Below, one piece after another: positions 11,367 to 25,225 of a stretch of 64,000 nucleotides of DNA. The position numbers and the translations under genes are program-made. How positions within the stretch are numbered: position 1 is the first letter of the stretch; each line of letters opens with the position of its first letter. The notes under the pieces are model-generated. The model had not been told where the DNA came from and did not search any database. It saw only the letters and a program-made list of their open reading frames with translations. The stretch comes from Opisthocomus hoazin (taxonomy: Eukaryota > Chordata > Aves > Opisthocomiformes > Opisthocomidae), in contig NC_134414.1 of the NCBI RefSeq assembly GCF_030867145.1, forward strand, positions 70,190,814-70,254,813. Reading direction: 5' to 3'.

Positions 11367-14300
11367 GATCATAAAACTTATGTTGACATGATCGAGCTAG
11401 TTGAAAGGAAAGAAGAAATAAAGTAGTGGGGATTTTAGAAATTAGTGTAATCTTTACTAGATTTAAGCAAAGAGATGTAAAGATAGTAGTTTGAGGTTAT
11501 AGAATTGAAAAAGTTTTGCAAAAACTACATAACTTGATCAAAACTTAGATGAGGGTAGATATTTGGCCTTCAACTATCTTAAACTATCTGATAGCAGTGG
11601 TAACTTCTTATTCTGGTCTTTGTAGCTTCCTTCCATCCGGTCTTCTATTTCTGAGAGATTTTTCTGTTCAGCTCTGCTAATGGGTCTCCCCGGCAAGGCA
11701 GATGGCTGCTTGTGCCCCATTTGTTTCATGCTGGAAATAAAAGGGAATCACAAGAGGCTAGAGAAATAAGTGGTTCATATTTTCACACTGCTAAAATAAA
11801 CATTAACCCTGAGCCCTCAGATGTTTTCAGGAGATCTGACCCAGAATTTATCAGGCACTTGAAATAAACTGTTAACTATTAACCAGTAAACGGAGGCTGC
11901 TTTTGTCACATTCTGAGATCAGCCATTGCCGAGGAATGAGATGATTCATGACCTTGACAAACTGGGTTTCTGACTGCAGCAAAAAAAATTAGCCTCTTCT
12001 AAGAGAGGAGGAGATTAGCATCTACTGTCTGTGCATATTAATTGCATTAATATAATACCCTAACAAATGGAGCAGTAAAAGTAACTGTTCACCAGGGTGT
12101 ACTCAGGGGCTGACAGTCCAGTCTTTCCTGGACAGGGGTAAACGAAAGAATGGGAAGCGGGTGGGACAACTGGCCAGAAGAAAAGGTGAGCCAATACAGA
12201 GAGTGGATGTCTGCTTTCCCTCTGTGGGCAGTGGCGAGAAACAGGAACCTCACCACAGCAATTTACTCCACCTTAAAACAGAGTGAAGTGAAACAACCTG
12301 CTTAGACAAGGCATGGTAAGATGGCCAGTGTCAGAGAAATGAATCCTACACATTGTACCACTTGTGAGAGTTACCTCATTCGCCTCTCCTGTTTAGCTGA
12401 CCTTTCATCTTTCTTCTTTTATTTTACATATCAAACTGTGTCATACCTAATACAAAAACTTGAGACAACCCTCTATTAGCTTTTTGTCATGAAGAAATGT
12501 AGTATTCATTTCTAGCATGTTTTCCAGTCATTAGCTATACTTCTGATCCATAAAAACGCCTCGGCTGTCACAGTCTGATGCCTAATCAAGCCGTCTCACC
12601 TTGGAAAATCTCCGTCTTCGATTACAGTTCTTCAAATATGTTCCTAATCAAGGATCAAAAAGCTAGCACAGTTCACCCAGACTTTCAAAAGGCTTTGACA
12701 AGACTGGCCATTTGGGGTTATCAAAAATACTGAATAGTCGTGGGCCAAGTCTGGCGAACATAGTGGAGGTTTTGTTAATATCTGTTGTGCGTTTTTTCCT
12801 TTGAGACTCCATGTTTCCTTTTGTAACTTCCAGAGGTTTTTGTTTAAAAATGCACGATAAGATATTAATTTGGAATGAATTAAAAAATTGCACCATACCA
12901 TAGCTTCATGGCTGAATGCTTAAGGTGCTGTCCTTGACATCTTTTCTGGTAAGTAAGATGAAGAAAAAAATCCTTTCTGTTTGACCGGAGTTATGTCAGA
13001 GAGAGGAGAGCTGAGTCAATGTGCCTTTACCCCTTAGTATTGCTAACACAGCAGAAGCACTGTGGGTGGGAATTATGACAGCCTGAACTACTCGGAGCCG
13101 TAGCTGTGAATTTGGCTGCGAGGTAGGCATACCCGTAGAGGCGTTTTTATTTTGGCTAAGAAAATTAGGATTTTAATGTGTTGCATCAACTTTCCCTCTC
13201 TGACTAACAACGTTTGCATTGGAAGATGAAAGCAGGAGCTCTTTGCTCGCATGTGCCATCCCTCACAGATGCTTCACAATTCACAGGATTTTGTCCAAAA
13301 TCATGGGAGTTTGGTGATTTCAATCCTTGCTTCCTCTGTGATGATGTGAAATTGCATTCTCCCAACCATGAAATGGTTCAGAAGAAACTCCAAATTCTGC
13401 TGTTCTATGGGGTTTGTAGTGATTATCCCGAGAAGATATCCTTTGGAAGATCAACATGCCTTTGGAAGACATCCTGGAAGAATCTCGAATTTACATTGGT
13501 GCCTAGTCTCATACTACAGCACGTGGGGATTTTGTGGATTTGTGTTGTCACGTCTTGAAACATGAACTGCTCCAGTCACAACAGGACATTCAGGACACGG
13601 CTGTGCTATGGGGTATGAGGGCACCTCTTTGCCAAATCTGGATGCTTAAACACTCATGTCATGATTTTATGCTTGAAGCACCATAACTGTCTTTTTTTGT
13701 CCTATGTAAAAGAGAAGTTGTTCAGACAGGAGAGAGCAGCTGCCATCTCGGGCAGGCGCAAACTTGGGAAGGTGCCTTTCTCTGGACAGGTAGGAATATC
13801 AAGACTGCGGATGCGCATACAGTAGATGTGCCCCAACAGTATTGGCACAGCCAAAAATTGGAGGAATTACTTCTGAAGCAAGCTCTTTGCAAAGAAAAAA
13901 AAAAAGTGATTACCATTTCTCTCAGCAGTTTGGCAGTTTTGTTGGGTTTTTGTTGTTTTTTTCTTTTTTTAATCTCCTCTGTGAAACACGCAGTATGTAT
14001 GGGGGGAGAAGGAAGATCTGGGGGGTGCTGGGGTTTCACCACGGGGTCTTGCAGGGCACTGGTGCCAGCAGGTAGCAGCACGGGTCCCCCCAAATGCCAC
14101 GGCTCTGGCCCTGGGACCTGGTTCCGTCGCTGTTGCTGTAGCTGGGTCCCAGGGCTGGGTGGTTCTCGTACCGGGAGTCATTAGTGAACACCTGCTTCTA
14201 GTGTTTTAAGTTGCAACCCTACTACATTCAAGCAGCAGCACCTCTGGCAGAGCTACCACCACTCCAGGTGGCTTTGCAGAGGTGCCGGCCCCACCTCATG

Positions 14301-17150
14301 GGGAAGGGTATTGGGGGACAAATTCTGGTAAATACTGACCCAAGGTTGTTGCGGTTCCCCGGCAGCTAATGAATGAACCAGCTTCAGAGTCAGGGGAAGC
14401 TCCTTGGCTCTGAGGGCCAGGGAGATTGATTGTGTCTATGTTTTTCCCTGCTAATCTTCACTCTCTACCTGCTTAGCCTGGAAGCCCAAATACTGAACAG
14501 TCACGTGGCTTTTCTTCAGCGATGGATTAGCAATCCCACCTTCTGAAGAAACTGGCACACGAAGGAACTGGCGATCAGCCTCAGCCATTGACTTTTCAAG
14601 AGCCCTGCTCCTGGTGAGGCAGACCCAGAGCTGCCCAGGGGCTCCCATGGCTGCAGCTGCCCGGAGGGTCTCACACCCAGAGAGCGGTGGGCCTGGCTGG
14701 CGGTGGCCCTGGGGTGGTTCAGTGCTGGTCTTGGAGAAACGGAGATGCAGACCAGGGGAGCAGGGGGTGGATGTCTTTCTTTGAACACGTCCCCACTGTG
14801 CCAGTGGAGGAGTACGGCACGCTTAATCCCCCTCCCTCTAATTCAGGGAACAACAGCATCACGAAACTGCAGTGATGCCATGGCAAGTAAGGACCCGCAT
14901 TTATCCTGTTTGGATACAGCTCTGCTACCACTACTCTGAATATGAACGATCCTATCCACAAATTAAACTGAAAGCTTATCACAGCAAGAAATACTTGACA
15001 AAGACTAATGATTCAAACAGCAGAGATTACCCAGGTTGTTCACCCTCTGGAAAAACTCGGCTGATAAGAGCTGGGGAGGTACTGTGGTGGAGATGGAGAG
15101 TCTCTTCCCCTGAATAGTCACAGCATGAGTCCAAAAATCATTTGTATTGCAGTCACACTGCACTGAGATGCTGACATGCTTGGGATATTGCTGTTTGTGT
15201 TCCCTGTCACAGGCCATACTTTACCACTGCAGTAATCAAAAATAACCCTGAACCTAGGAAAGAAACAGTGTAGGAGCCACTGCTGAAGTGAAAGACAAAA
15301 GAGGGTATACTATGTATTAGACCATTGTTAAAATGATCCTTTGATACATTATTTCCTGGAATAATCTGGTACCATTAGTCAGAAAAGTACCATGAAGTCA
15401 GCAGTACAAATGAACAGCCCAGTGGAAATGACTTCCCGAACTAGAAGAAACATTGGCAGGGGGCAACAGTCAGCTGATGGCGAAGGAGTAGTCACAAACC
15501 CAACCTCCGTGCAGCGTGTGCGAGCGTGGCCACAGCCCGGTGGTTGTTATGACAGCCCAGAGGCTGCCACTGCCCCTGGGATTCACCGGCCGGCATCAGA
15601 CCCCTCGTCACGCCGGCTGGAAAGGGATGCCACGGGAAGACTGCTCGCTGCAAGATCCCTTGGGTTTCAAGCTGGATGCGAACAGCCACGTCCATGTGAA
15701 TGGCACTGAATGGAGAAGGTTTTCCTTCTTCAGTCACTACTTTTCTGCTCTGCTTTTACAGTAAACTTATGGAGTACTCTTCCCAAGCATACTTTCTATA
15801 AAAAAGCAATAGAAATGCCATTGCATTCAGAAAATGTTCGCATGTGCAGTCAGATGCTGTTAAGTTTATGCTCACTTTCCCAGAAAACTTGTTTGCTCTT
15901 TGTTTCTGATGAGCATAGGGACCAACAGCGTTCCTTAAAGACAGGAAAACAAATAACTTCCTTTAAAGTGCATTTTATATTCCTTGCTTCCACTCTCACA
16001 GATGTGCCAGCATAGCGTGTCCCTCTGCTCCCACCTGCGCCGGCATGTACCGTGCTGGAGCCTGTTTTGAACAAAGCCCACGTCAGGTGTCCTGTTGTTG
16101 CCTGCTGGATAATTTTCAGGTTGTGTGTTACCACCTGGCTGCACGGGGGCTGCTGCTGAGGATAATTTTTCCTCCTGTGCTTAAATACGTATGAAAAACT
16201 CCATTGTCGCTCAGCAGCAGCAGGGTATGGTGTTGGTGCAGCAGCTCTGCGTGCAGGCTGCCAGCACCCCCCACCCTGGGGCTGTCTGGAAAATGGACAT
16301 GGATGTCTGTCCGTCCCTCTTCTCCCAGCTGCCCTCTTCCCCAGGCACTGGTAAGCAACCGCAGGGCAGCACCGCTGGTGCAGATCATGACTCTGCTGGC
16401 CCTGCGTGCTTAATGCCAACGAAAAGCCCATTTGTGTGGGGAAACTCTCTGCTGGCCATGTCCAGATGTGCTGCAGCCCTCTGCTAGTGCCTGAGCTGTT
16501 CAAAGCAGTTGGGGCAGAACAGAAAATCCAGCCAGAGCAGCATCTGAAGGCTGCAGAGCTACGTCCTGGTGAACGGGCACTGCCTCAGCCGCAGGAATCA
16601 CAGGGGCCTTCACCCTATGGGAGCTACCTGAGGGTGCTTCTGTGGCTTTGGGAAGAGCAATTCACCCTTCCTTACTGTGCACACCTTGTGGGAATGAGCG
16701 GGTGTGCGGGATTCGGCTGCCAAGAGTGAAAGCCGTCAAGTCAGCTTCTGAGTTTTTCGTGTCTATATTCCCTGCTTTCCCAGTCGTGATGCAATATCAT
16801 ATAGTATAGTATATCTATAGTAAAAAAATGTATATACATTATGTTTCCTCACCTACCTCAGAAATTACCTTCTGACCAGACCAAGTACTCTGGCAGCATG
16901 AAAAAATACAGCCATTTCTATGGTAAGCAAGTATACAAACAACTCAGAGTTAGCCGTAGTCTAAATATCCTAGTGTCTTAACCCACATCTGGGTACACAC
17001 CTTGCATAGCAAAAGTCGCAGTAAAGAAAGAGCGACTGGGAGGCAAAAGCGAGCTGAGGATTTCCTTTGATGCAAACTGCGGTGCTGAGAGTTTTAGGTG
17101 GTTTGGGGTTCTCTCCTCCACTTTTAATTAAGCTTAACAATAACATGTGG
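11367..17150. other. Intergenic DNA, nothing recognised
   Basis: No frame resembles a known family. The GC content rises around 14.0-14.9 and 15.4-16.7 kb, where longer open frames appear on both strands at once, a sign that they are compositional. An A-run lies near 13897-13908 and an AT-rich patch near 16795-16840. Confidence 0.55.
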
Positions 17151-18049
17151 ATTCACAGAATCACAGAATGGTAGGGGTTGGAAGGGACCTCTGTGGGTCA
17201 TCTAGTCCAACCCCCTGGCCAAAGCAGGGTCACCTACAGCAGGCTGCACAGGACCTTCTCTAGGCATGGTCTTGAATATCGCCAGAGAAGGAGACTCCAC
17301 AACCTCCCTGGGCAGCCTGTTCCAGTGCTCCGTCACCCTCAGAGGGAAGAAGTTCTTCCTCATGTTCAGCCAGAACTTCCTGTGCTTCAGTTTGTGCCCG
17401 TTGCCCCTTGTCCTGTCACTGGGCACCACTGAAAAGAGCTTGGCCCCATCCTCCTGACACCCACCCTTCAGATATTTGTAAGCATTCATAAGGTCCCCTC
17501 TCAGCATTCTCTTCTTCAGGCTAAACAAGCCCAGCTCCCTCAGTCTTTCCTAGTAGGAGAGATGCTCCAGTCCCCTCACCATCCTCATAGGCCTCCGCTG
17601 GACTCTCTCCAGTAGTTCCTCATCTTTCTTGAACTGGGGAGCCCAGAAATGGACACAGTACTCCAGATGGGGCCTCACTAGGGCAGAGTAGAGGGGGAGA
17701 AGAACCTCCCTCGACCTACTGGCCACACTCCTCTTAATGCACCCCAGGATGCCATTGGCCTTCTTGGCAACCAGGGCACACTGCTGGCTTATGGTCAACT
17801 TGTCATCCACCAGCACTCCCAGATTCCTCTCCACAGAGCTGTTCTCCAGCAGGTCCGCCCCAAGCCTGTACTGGTGCATGGGGTTGTTCCTCCCCAGGTG
17901 CAGGACCCTGCACTTGCCCTTGTTGAACTTCATCAGGTTCCTCTGTGCCCAGCTCTCCAGCCTGTCCAGGTCTTGCTGGATGGTAGCACAGCCTTCTGGT
18001 GGATCTACCACTCTTCCCAGTTTTGCGTCATCAGCAAACTTGCTGAGGG
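17151..18049 (-). mobile_element. CR1 LINE, 3' portion (minus orientation)
   Basis: The + strand begins with the reverse complement of a CR1 3' end (tandem ACAGAATC, then the GGAAGGGACC motif and CATCTAGTCCAACCCC). It continues backwards through the 3' UTR into the end of the reverse transcriptase. The minus strand encodes [10 protein letters not shown] (about 18028-18060), then the thumb region, ending in [10 protein letters not shown] before the 3' tail. It is 5'-truncated right at the FADD box. The frame is open from there for over 150 codons, so the copy is fairly young. Its 3' 300 bp look nearly identical to the copy at 51.63 kb. Confidence 0.93.
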
Positions 18050-18137
18050 TATACGTTTTAGTAGGCATGGTGGTGTTGGGGTGATGGTTGGACTTGATGA
18101 TCTTAGAGGTCTTTTCCAACCTATGATTCTATGATTC
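18050..18137 (+). mobile_element. CR1-like 3' tail of a different subfamily (plus orientation)
   Basis: About 88 bp end in GGTTGGACTTGATGATC, GAGGTCTTTTCCAACC and two ATTCTATGATTC-type units, the 3' end of another CR1 subfamily. It points the opposite way to the element directly to its left, and the two meet with their truncated 5' ends. The two tails differ (GAGGTCTTTTCC here, GAGGTCCCTTCC in the neighbour), so this is a second insertion and not an inverted part of the first. Confidence 0.7.
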
Positions 18138-21100
18138 AAAAGGTGAGCCTCCATGTTTTCAATTTGTCATCGATGCCCGTATGTCAGGGGGATAGTTAAA
18201 AAGAAAAGTTGTTTTTACTTCTGCTGCCTTGAAATACAGATGACAGCCAAAATCAGAAAATGACAGAGAAGATTCTTAGCCAGGCACAGTATAGTGTTGT
18301 AAGCCATTAGAAATAAAACAGTGAAGTGACTAGCTGAAAAGTTGCCTAACTTTCAAGGAGCCAGTGTCTTGACACCATTTGCAGTATTGTAAATGTTAGT
18401 ACAACCCAAATAGTTTCAGTGCAACAACTCTTGTACACCAATGGAAGATTTTAGTCAGGTCTTCTGAAAGTTAAATAACTTTTATATGGGGCATTTTGAA
18501 GCCTGTAGAGTTACATCTATATGAGAATAAAAGAAATTGAAAAGTGATGGTTGAACTTTTTCAGCCTCAAGGCAAGCTGAGTCTTTTAGCAGTGGTATAT
18601 ATATCAACACAGTGATATTCCATTGGTTTAAATTTTGTTTACCAATTAAATGCACACACTCCAGTCACAAAAATATAGAACAGTAGGAGTAACTGGTTTT
18701 ACTTAGATACCTAAAACTAGATGCCTACATCAAATGATCTTGGTTAGGCCAATGAGATAGTTGGTGCCTTCATTTACCAGTTGCTGAGACTCTATTTAAG
18801 TGCATCACATCAGGCCAAGCCTGTAGCTGTCAGGGCAGTACTCTGTAAGAGACTCTGGCTGATTATTCATTTCTAGGTTTGTTCTCTTCCTAGACCAATA
18901 CTATGTTCATTAAAGAGTAGAAATTATGAGCTTCAAAGTTATTTTCCTTTAAAACTGTAGAGCAAAAATTCAGGGAAAAAAAAATTGTGTATGTGTGTGT
19001 TTTCTCTAACAAGGGAGTTCTGATCCAGGGTAGATACTGTCTTTTTATATGATTATGAGTGGGGCTACAAAACAAAAAATGACCCCGTGTAAAGCATGTA
19101 CATTAATCAAACTCGTACAATCTGAGCCACGGAAGGAGTAACAGAGAGCGGCAGCAGGGCAAAATGCATTGTAATTCATACTGATCAAAAGAAGCTGTTC
19201 CATGTCTGTTCAGCCAAATCATACGTGCCAGTTTCTGAAGGCAAAATGAAGTAATGATACTGTAACGAACATATTTAATTTGGTTTTCATCTCTCCTATA
19301 GTCTCTGATCTTTCAAATGGCTTGTTAAATCCCCCAAAGCTACATATATAACGAATTTTTGATAGTCGAGGTTACAGACTGGTTCGTGCGTCTGAGCCGG
19401 GGTTCCAGAACGTCTCTATTAATTTTCGCGGGAGCAGTCCTCTGCAGTCTTTCTTGCTCTGCTGAACACTCTTAATTTTGATTCATTCAGTTGGCATTTT
19501 GAGCTGAAGGCATTTTGAGCTGAAGGCATTTTAAAAAAAAGGGTTGTTGCAAAGTCTTTATTAGCTTGTTGGGAATATGCTGTCCTGGACAAAAACTTAG
19601 GACCAACTTTCTTCTTTGTTATTATTCATATTCCTTCACTATTCTGTCCCTCAGCTCATGCCTCCAGTAAAGAGGATAATGAGGCCCTAATCTTCAACAA
19701 TTCATGTGACAATCTAAGGGGCACCAGAAACAGGCAAATGACAATCATATTCCATAAATTTTACTTGCATGCACTTCACAGGCTTTAATGGCTGTGTTAG
19801 TGATGCCGAATGTGGTTCTGGAGTGGATTAGTTGGTTAGCCACCTCTCCCTCAGCTACAGAAACAATTCTTATCCAGAAAGGTGCTGCATTTCCAAGGGC
19901 TGAAGAACTGGAATGTGCAAAAAAAATAGATAAGATGAAGACCCTGCCTTTAACAGGACTCAAATGAAGTTAACAAAATGTCAAACCGAGTTAGACCCAT
20001 TGATCTCATCCTTGTGAGCAAGGAAATATTTCTACAGCAAGCTGGCCCCCACTGAGACCTTCTCCACTCAACACCAGTAGACAATTTGGAGGCAGAGGGC
20101 AGGTAAATGCAACTGCCTCCAGAGGGTGTAGAAAGATTACCAATGGCAGACACTGTGGCTCCCGTTGTGTGACATCTCCATGGTGTCACAAGGCATAGGA
20201 GGCAGCAAAAAACAACCTTGAGTTGTTTCCACACTGCAGGAGTCCCCTCCCCTCCACCTACCCCTCCAAAAATGTGATACTGTGTTGTTCCTGTTTCTCT
20301 AGTCAAACGTGCTTCTTCGCCAAACCATTTTAGGAGTGTGTCCTGGAAAACCAGAAACATTTCTTCTGTACTACCTCAGCTTTCCGAGGAATGAAGAACA
20401 GATTTTTTTTCCTGGCTCACTGAATTGCATCCGGATGATTCCTAGAAAGTGTAAAAAGGAGCGTCTGTGTCCCCAGCCAACCTCAGAGGACCACCTGGTC
20501 AGTGCAACTGTTCAGTGAGTAAGATCATCTGCACAGTTCTGCCAAGCTCCTGTTACCACCAGCCCCTACAAAATTACCGGGTGCAAACCTATGCAAAAGT
20601 CCAGAGAAAGTTTTAAGTCTGGAATGAGATTTTTACCATGTCTTTACACTGTGTTTCCTTACGGGTTGCTTCCTTCTCCTTCTGTGGCACTATCGCCCTA
20701 CTTTCAGTCTATGTTTTGCGTGCTGGGGTTGGGCATTAGGGTTTCTATTTTGTATGCCACTGGCCAAATGTTCAAGCCAACATACTCACGATGGCACACT
20801 CATGGCTTTCTTCCAGGCTCTTAGATGTCAAGAGGTATACAGCATGAGCAACTGCAGCCAGCTGCACTCCCATCCTGCTCCACAGACACCAAAAAATGCA
20901 GAACCTGAAACTTAGCAAATGGATGTATGCCAGGGATTTGGATGGAGAAACTGAATCCTCTTCACTCCATGAGATAATTGAATAAAATTGTACTGTAAGA
21001 AGGTTTTGCAGCAGAGCTGGGTGAAATGAAGTTTGAGGAAAGTAAGTGCTAATCAGCTTGAAATAATTTTTCAGATCTGTAGCCTTCTGCTAATTAATTA

Positions 21101-24100
21101 TACAGACATTTTATGATAATTGGCTAATTCTTTTCTTAACTCTGGCTGATGATAGTACATGAGAAACTTTTACGTGTACTGATTGCTTGAACAGTTCAGA
21201 TTTAACCTCATTTCAGACTGATACCATTATCCTTTGCTTCCTTTCTCTTGCAGGTTGTGATTAATGACAGAACAGCTCCTACAGCCCCGTGGTTTTCAAG
21301 TTTCTTTTACAGCCTGTTGTGTGAAAGTTCAGCTAGTAAATGATTTGCCTGGTTTTCTTTCTCCCTTCCTTTAATAATTTGCTACAAAAAAGACACAAAA
21401 TTAGTCAGAATTTGTCCTTATGAAAGCTGTCGATTTGCTTTTAAATCATAAACATCTCAGTACTTTGTCATTATCAATGTGTTTGCTAATTTTTATTCTT
21501 AGTAATAAGACTAAGATCACTGGTTGTTATTTCTTTGTAATTTCTTTAGCACGTGTTCAGTGTCAGCAATATTTCTGTTCTTCAGGATAATGCAAAAATA
21601 AAATATCTATAACTTAACTGGTATTTCTAGGGCTAGAGTTAAAGTCAGGGTTAGGGTTTCATCTCAGCATGGCATAATAAATGTGAGAGGATCACTTGTA
21701 GATATTTATTAACAAGTCAGCTGTTCCATTCTTTATCACTCCTGGAGGAGAGCCATCCAGTCCTGATGGCCACTGTAAATGTCTATCATCTCAAGTCCTT
21801 CTATTGCTTACTTGTATGCCTTCATAGTTGTGTGCTACCTTTGTTACCTGTGAAAAGGGATGTCCAAGTTCAGTAACCACTGAATTATTGCCACCAATCT
21901 GTGGGAGCTTGAAGTTATCCACAGCAGTCGGAGTTCGTACCCTACGTTCTCTTTAGGTATAACGGAAGGAAATGGAGGAATTGTGTCTCTTCATTGCCTA
22001 ACTTTTCACAGGCATTGATTTTAGTATGACACATACCATCTTTGATGGCACATTTCCCTGGTCATTGATTATAAATGGAGGCTAAAATGACAATCTGAGG
22101 CTAAACACTTTAACTTCAGACTCCTAAATTGATGCAAATGAGTCCGACCCTTGTCTTTCAACCTTCATAGGGAATGCACCCACCAAGAGGTTTTGGACAT
22201 GTACACAAGCAAATACACTCTAGCCTTGTCACAACCAGTGGCATACGCTAAAATCTGATTCTGTCTACAATCCAAAATGGAGATCAGTGTTTCCATATTT
22301 CCTCACAAGGCATTTGTGTAGAAGGGACCTGACAAAGGCATTACGGTCACCAAAAAATTTTAAAGTCCATCCACACAGCCCCAGAAGAGTACCAGCGTAA
22401 TCAAGCACATACACTAAGTGTTCCAGTTCAGAGTTTCTTGTAGCTAAAAAGCAGATTAAGTAGGTTTTCTTACCCTGACCTGTGGATTACCATAGTCCAA
22501 CCAAAAGAGGAAATTCTGTTCTTCCTGGCAAAGGGAAGGAGCAGGCAGCTGTTGAAATGCTTGTAGCCTAAATCACCACAGAGATTTGCTCCAGTGCAGG
22601 TGAGTCAGAGACCTAAAAAGACCAACACTTCTTGGCACAATTCACAAATTCTGCTTGGAAAGAGAATAAGAAGTGATTCAGTGAACATAGTTCAGCAAGG
22701 GGTGAAAATGCGGAATCCCAACAAAGACAAGCAAAAATATACCTTGTCGAAATCTTTGAAATCCTAAATAATAATTACCCTTTTTTCTTAAAAAGCAACA
22801 AATCCTCTCATCTTCACAAAGTAGGCAGAAAGTATTATTTCTATAGCAATAGTACCAACAGGTTCTGGGCAAGACCCAAAGCCCTGGCTGTGCTGGACGC
22901 TGGATGGCACCTAGTAACTATCCTGATAGGCTCCCCTACCCCTCACTCCAGGGAGCGAACTTCAGTGCAGAACGTGCAGATGCATTTATGAAGCATTATC
23001 TGCAGCTAGTAAGCACTACCAAGACATTCAAGTGATGTGCCAGCAAACATGGTTACAGGAATTTTGGATGAGGGCACGCTGTTGATGACATAAATATCCA
23101 GCTGCCCAGGAAGGCATGCTCCTGTCCCTGGAGAACTTAAGTCCCCAACTTTGGGCTGGCAAGTCCTTAGCCTTGTGCTTAACTTTGAGCACATCAACAC
23201 CTTCCCACCCCAGCCTGGAAATCAGTTTGCACACTTGAAATTATACAAGTGTGCATGTCTGTGCAGGTCCTGCCCTGAGAAAGCGCCTAAGGTGAAGTGG
23301 AAAGAGGCAAAGAAATGCATCCTCTCTTACTTTTGTGTTGAGGGTACATAAAGTTCCCATCTCCTTACTTGTCCCTTTAACGTAAAGGATGTTTTTAACA
23401 AACTGTATGAACACACTCACACCAGCACAGAATGATATGCCTGTGTTGTGTGTTGGAAAAAAAACATTTTACAGAATTAAAAAGCCACCATCTGTACATG
23501 TACATATTCAGCACTTGCAGACCATCTTGTGGTATTTTGCTGAAAGGTCCCAGCAGCACGGGAAGCATTCTGAGTGCGGGTTACAGCCCTGAAAATGTCT
23601 CTTCTCACTGGATGCTCACCCAGCTACAATCAGGGACCCAGAGGCTCTTTAAATTTCTTTATTGCAAGCAGATTCCAATGCTGCTGTTTTAATTCATCTC
23701 TCAGGCACACTTACTAGTCACAATCTTTACCTGTTTCCTCATCAGGAAAACGAGACCTCACAGGTCAGCTGCTGCAGGACCAGAGGCTCTCCACCCCTAT
23801 GCAGCTTCTCGAGCAGCCCCTTGCCCATAGCTCCAAGGTTGTCAGCATGCGGGTGTTTCATTTTCTCACTTCAGACACCTGTGGCAAGGGAGACAAAGAG
23901 TGACACAGACTTGCAGGCACTCAAAAAATAATTTCTTTTTAACTAAAAGAAATACTGGAAGAACTGTGTAAAAGCTAAAAAACAAGTGCTATCCTTCCAA
24001 TTCAATCTTTTATTTTCAGATGGTGTGGCACACATTCAAGGATGAACAAAGAAGGAATGAGGAGATGCTCTACGATGAATAAAGACACCAAATCAGTTCA

Positions 24101-24883
24101 CAGACAAAAACTGGACCATTTTCAAAAAAGTCAGGTGCACAGTGAGTGGAAGCTGTTCCAAGTCTCGTGCTTATACAGCAGCTAGCAGATGTTGTACATC
24201 CATGTCTGAGCAACCAGCTGTCTCCTCATCAGTATTAAGTGTTCAGCTGACATTAAAGGAACAGACAGAATTAAAACGGAGAGCTCAGAAACTTGAACAT
24301 TTTTTTTAAAGTTTGCTATGTCTATGAATTATTTTGCACACTTCTTTTTTTCTCAAAGGTATTAATGAACATTTTAAAAATGAGAGGAATCATGAGAAGA
24401 GCAGCCACAGACACATAAACAGCTGAATAATGACATATAAATAATCTCAAGCATAAATGTGGAAAATACATACGAAAACAACATCATAAAATTTCAAGAG
24501 ATTAGCATAAAAAATACATGGAAGAGACAGAAGTGGCTGCCAAAGGCCTTTGAAGACAGTCTTATTAACCTCTTCTCCTTCCTGGGCTTTGTGACTTGCT
24601 TTGTGAAGTAGTTACAGATTTGCGTCCCACATCTGGCAGCTCAAAAAAATCACACCACTCTCACATAACAAATATGAAGAGAGATTATTTGGTATGTCAT
24701 AGATCAAAGAGCATCAGGGTCCAGATACCCACTCTGACTCCACCCTGACTACTTACTAGGGGGAAAGCCAGAGGTTTGTGCTGCTTTTCCTTCCTTGAGG
24801 CTCTTTTCCACCCGAGGAAGGCCTAGATCCATGAGAAAGGAAGGGGGAGTGATGTACTCCAACAGGACTCCCAATGTGGGCAA
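18138..24883. other. Intergenic DNA, nothing recognised beyond small repeats
   Basis: No credible exon was recognised. Present are an A-run with a GT-rich patch (about 18977-19002) and a small 16-bp tandem repeat (19493-19532). Open frames at 20.0-20.8 and 22.7-23.9 kb are short and match nothing I know. Confidence 0.55.
19493..19532. repeat. Tandem repeat, 16-bp unit, 2.5 copies
   Basis: The unit GGCATTTTGAGCTGAA occurs twice in full, followed by GGCATTTT, with no mismatch. This is a local slippage product with no sign of function. Confidence 0.85.
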
Positions 24884-25225
24884 CCACAGAATTGCAGAAT
24901 CATAGAACGCTTTGGGCTGGAAAGGACCTTTAGAGGCCATCTAGCCCAACACCCCTGCAGTGAGCAGGGACATCTTCAACCAGACCAGGTTGCTCAGAGC
25001 CCCGTCCAACCTGGCCTTGAATGTTTCCAGGGATGGGGCCTCCACTACCTCTCTGGGCAACCTGTGCCAGTGTTTCACCACCCTCACTGTAAAAAATTTC
25101 TTCCTTATATCCAGTCTAAATCTACTCTCCTTTAGTTTAAAACCATTACTCCTTGTCCTATCGCAACAGGCCTTGCTGAAAAGATTGTCCCCATCAGTGA
25201 CTATTAATACAGGATTTACCTTCGA
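24884..25225 (-). mobile_element. CR1 LINE 3' end (minus orientation)
   Basis: It starts with ACAGAATTGCAGAATCATAG, the reverse complement of a CR1 tail, followed by the GGAAAGGACC motif. It then reads back through the region whose minus-strand translation contains RLDIRKKFFTVRVVKHW and LPREVVEAPSLETFKARLDG, typical of the last part of CR1 ORF2. About 300 bp remain, so it is strongly 5'-truncated. It is the same subfamily as the copy at 26.51 kb. Confidence 0.9.

Noticed and set aside
13722..16730. Open frames of 100-217 codons at 13.7-16.7 kb
   Set aside because: They have no recognisable domains and overlap on opposite strands. The longest (minus, 15850-16503) has random-looking composition and no splice or promoter support.
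18050..18137. Twin-priming inversion of one CR1 insertion
   Set aside because: The two inverted parts each have a 3' end, of different subfamilies, so they cannot derive from one RNA.
21646..21662. Telomere-like GGGTTAGGG
   Set aside because: It is a single imperfect occurrence and not an array.
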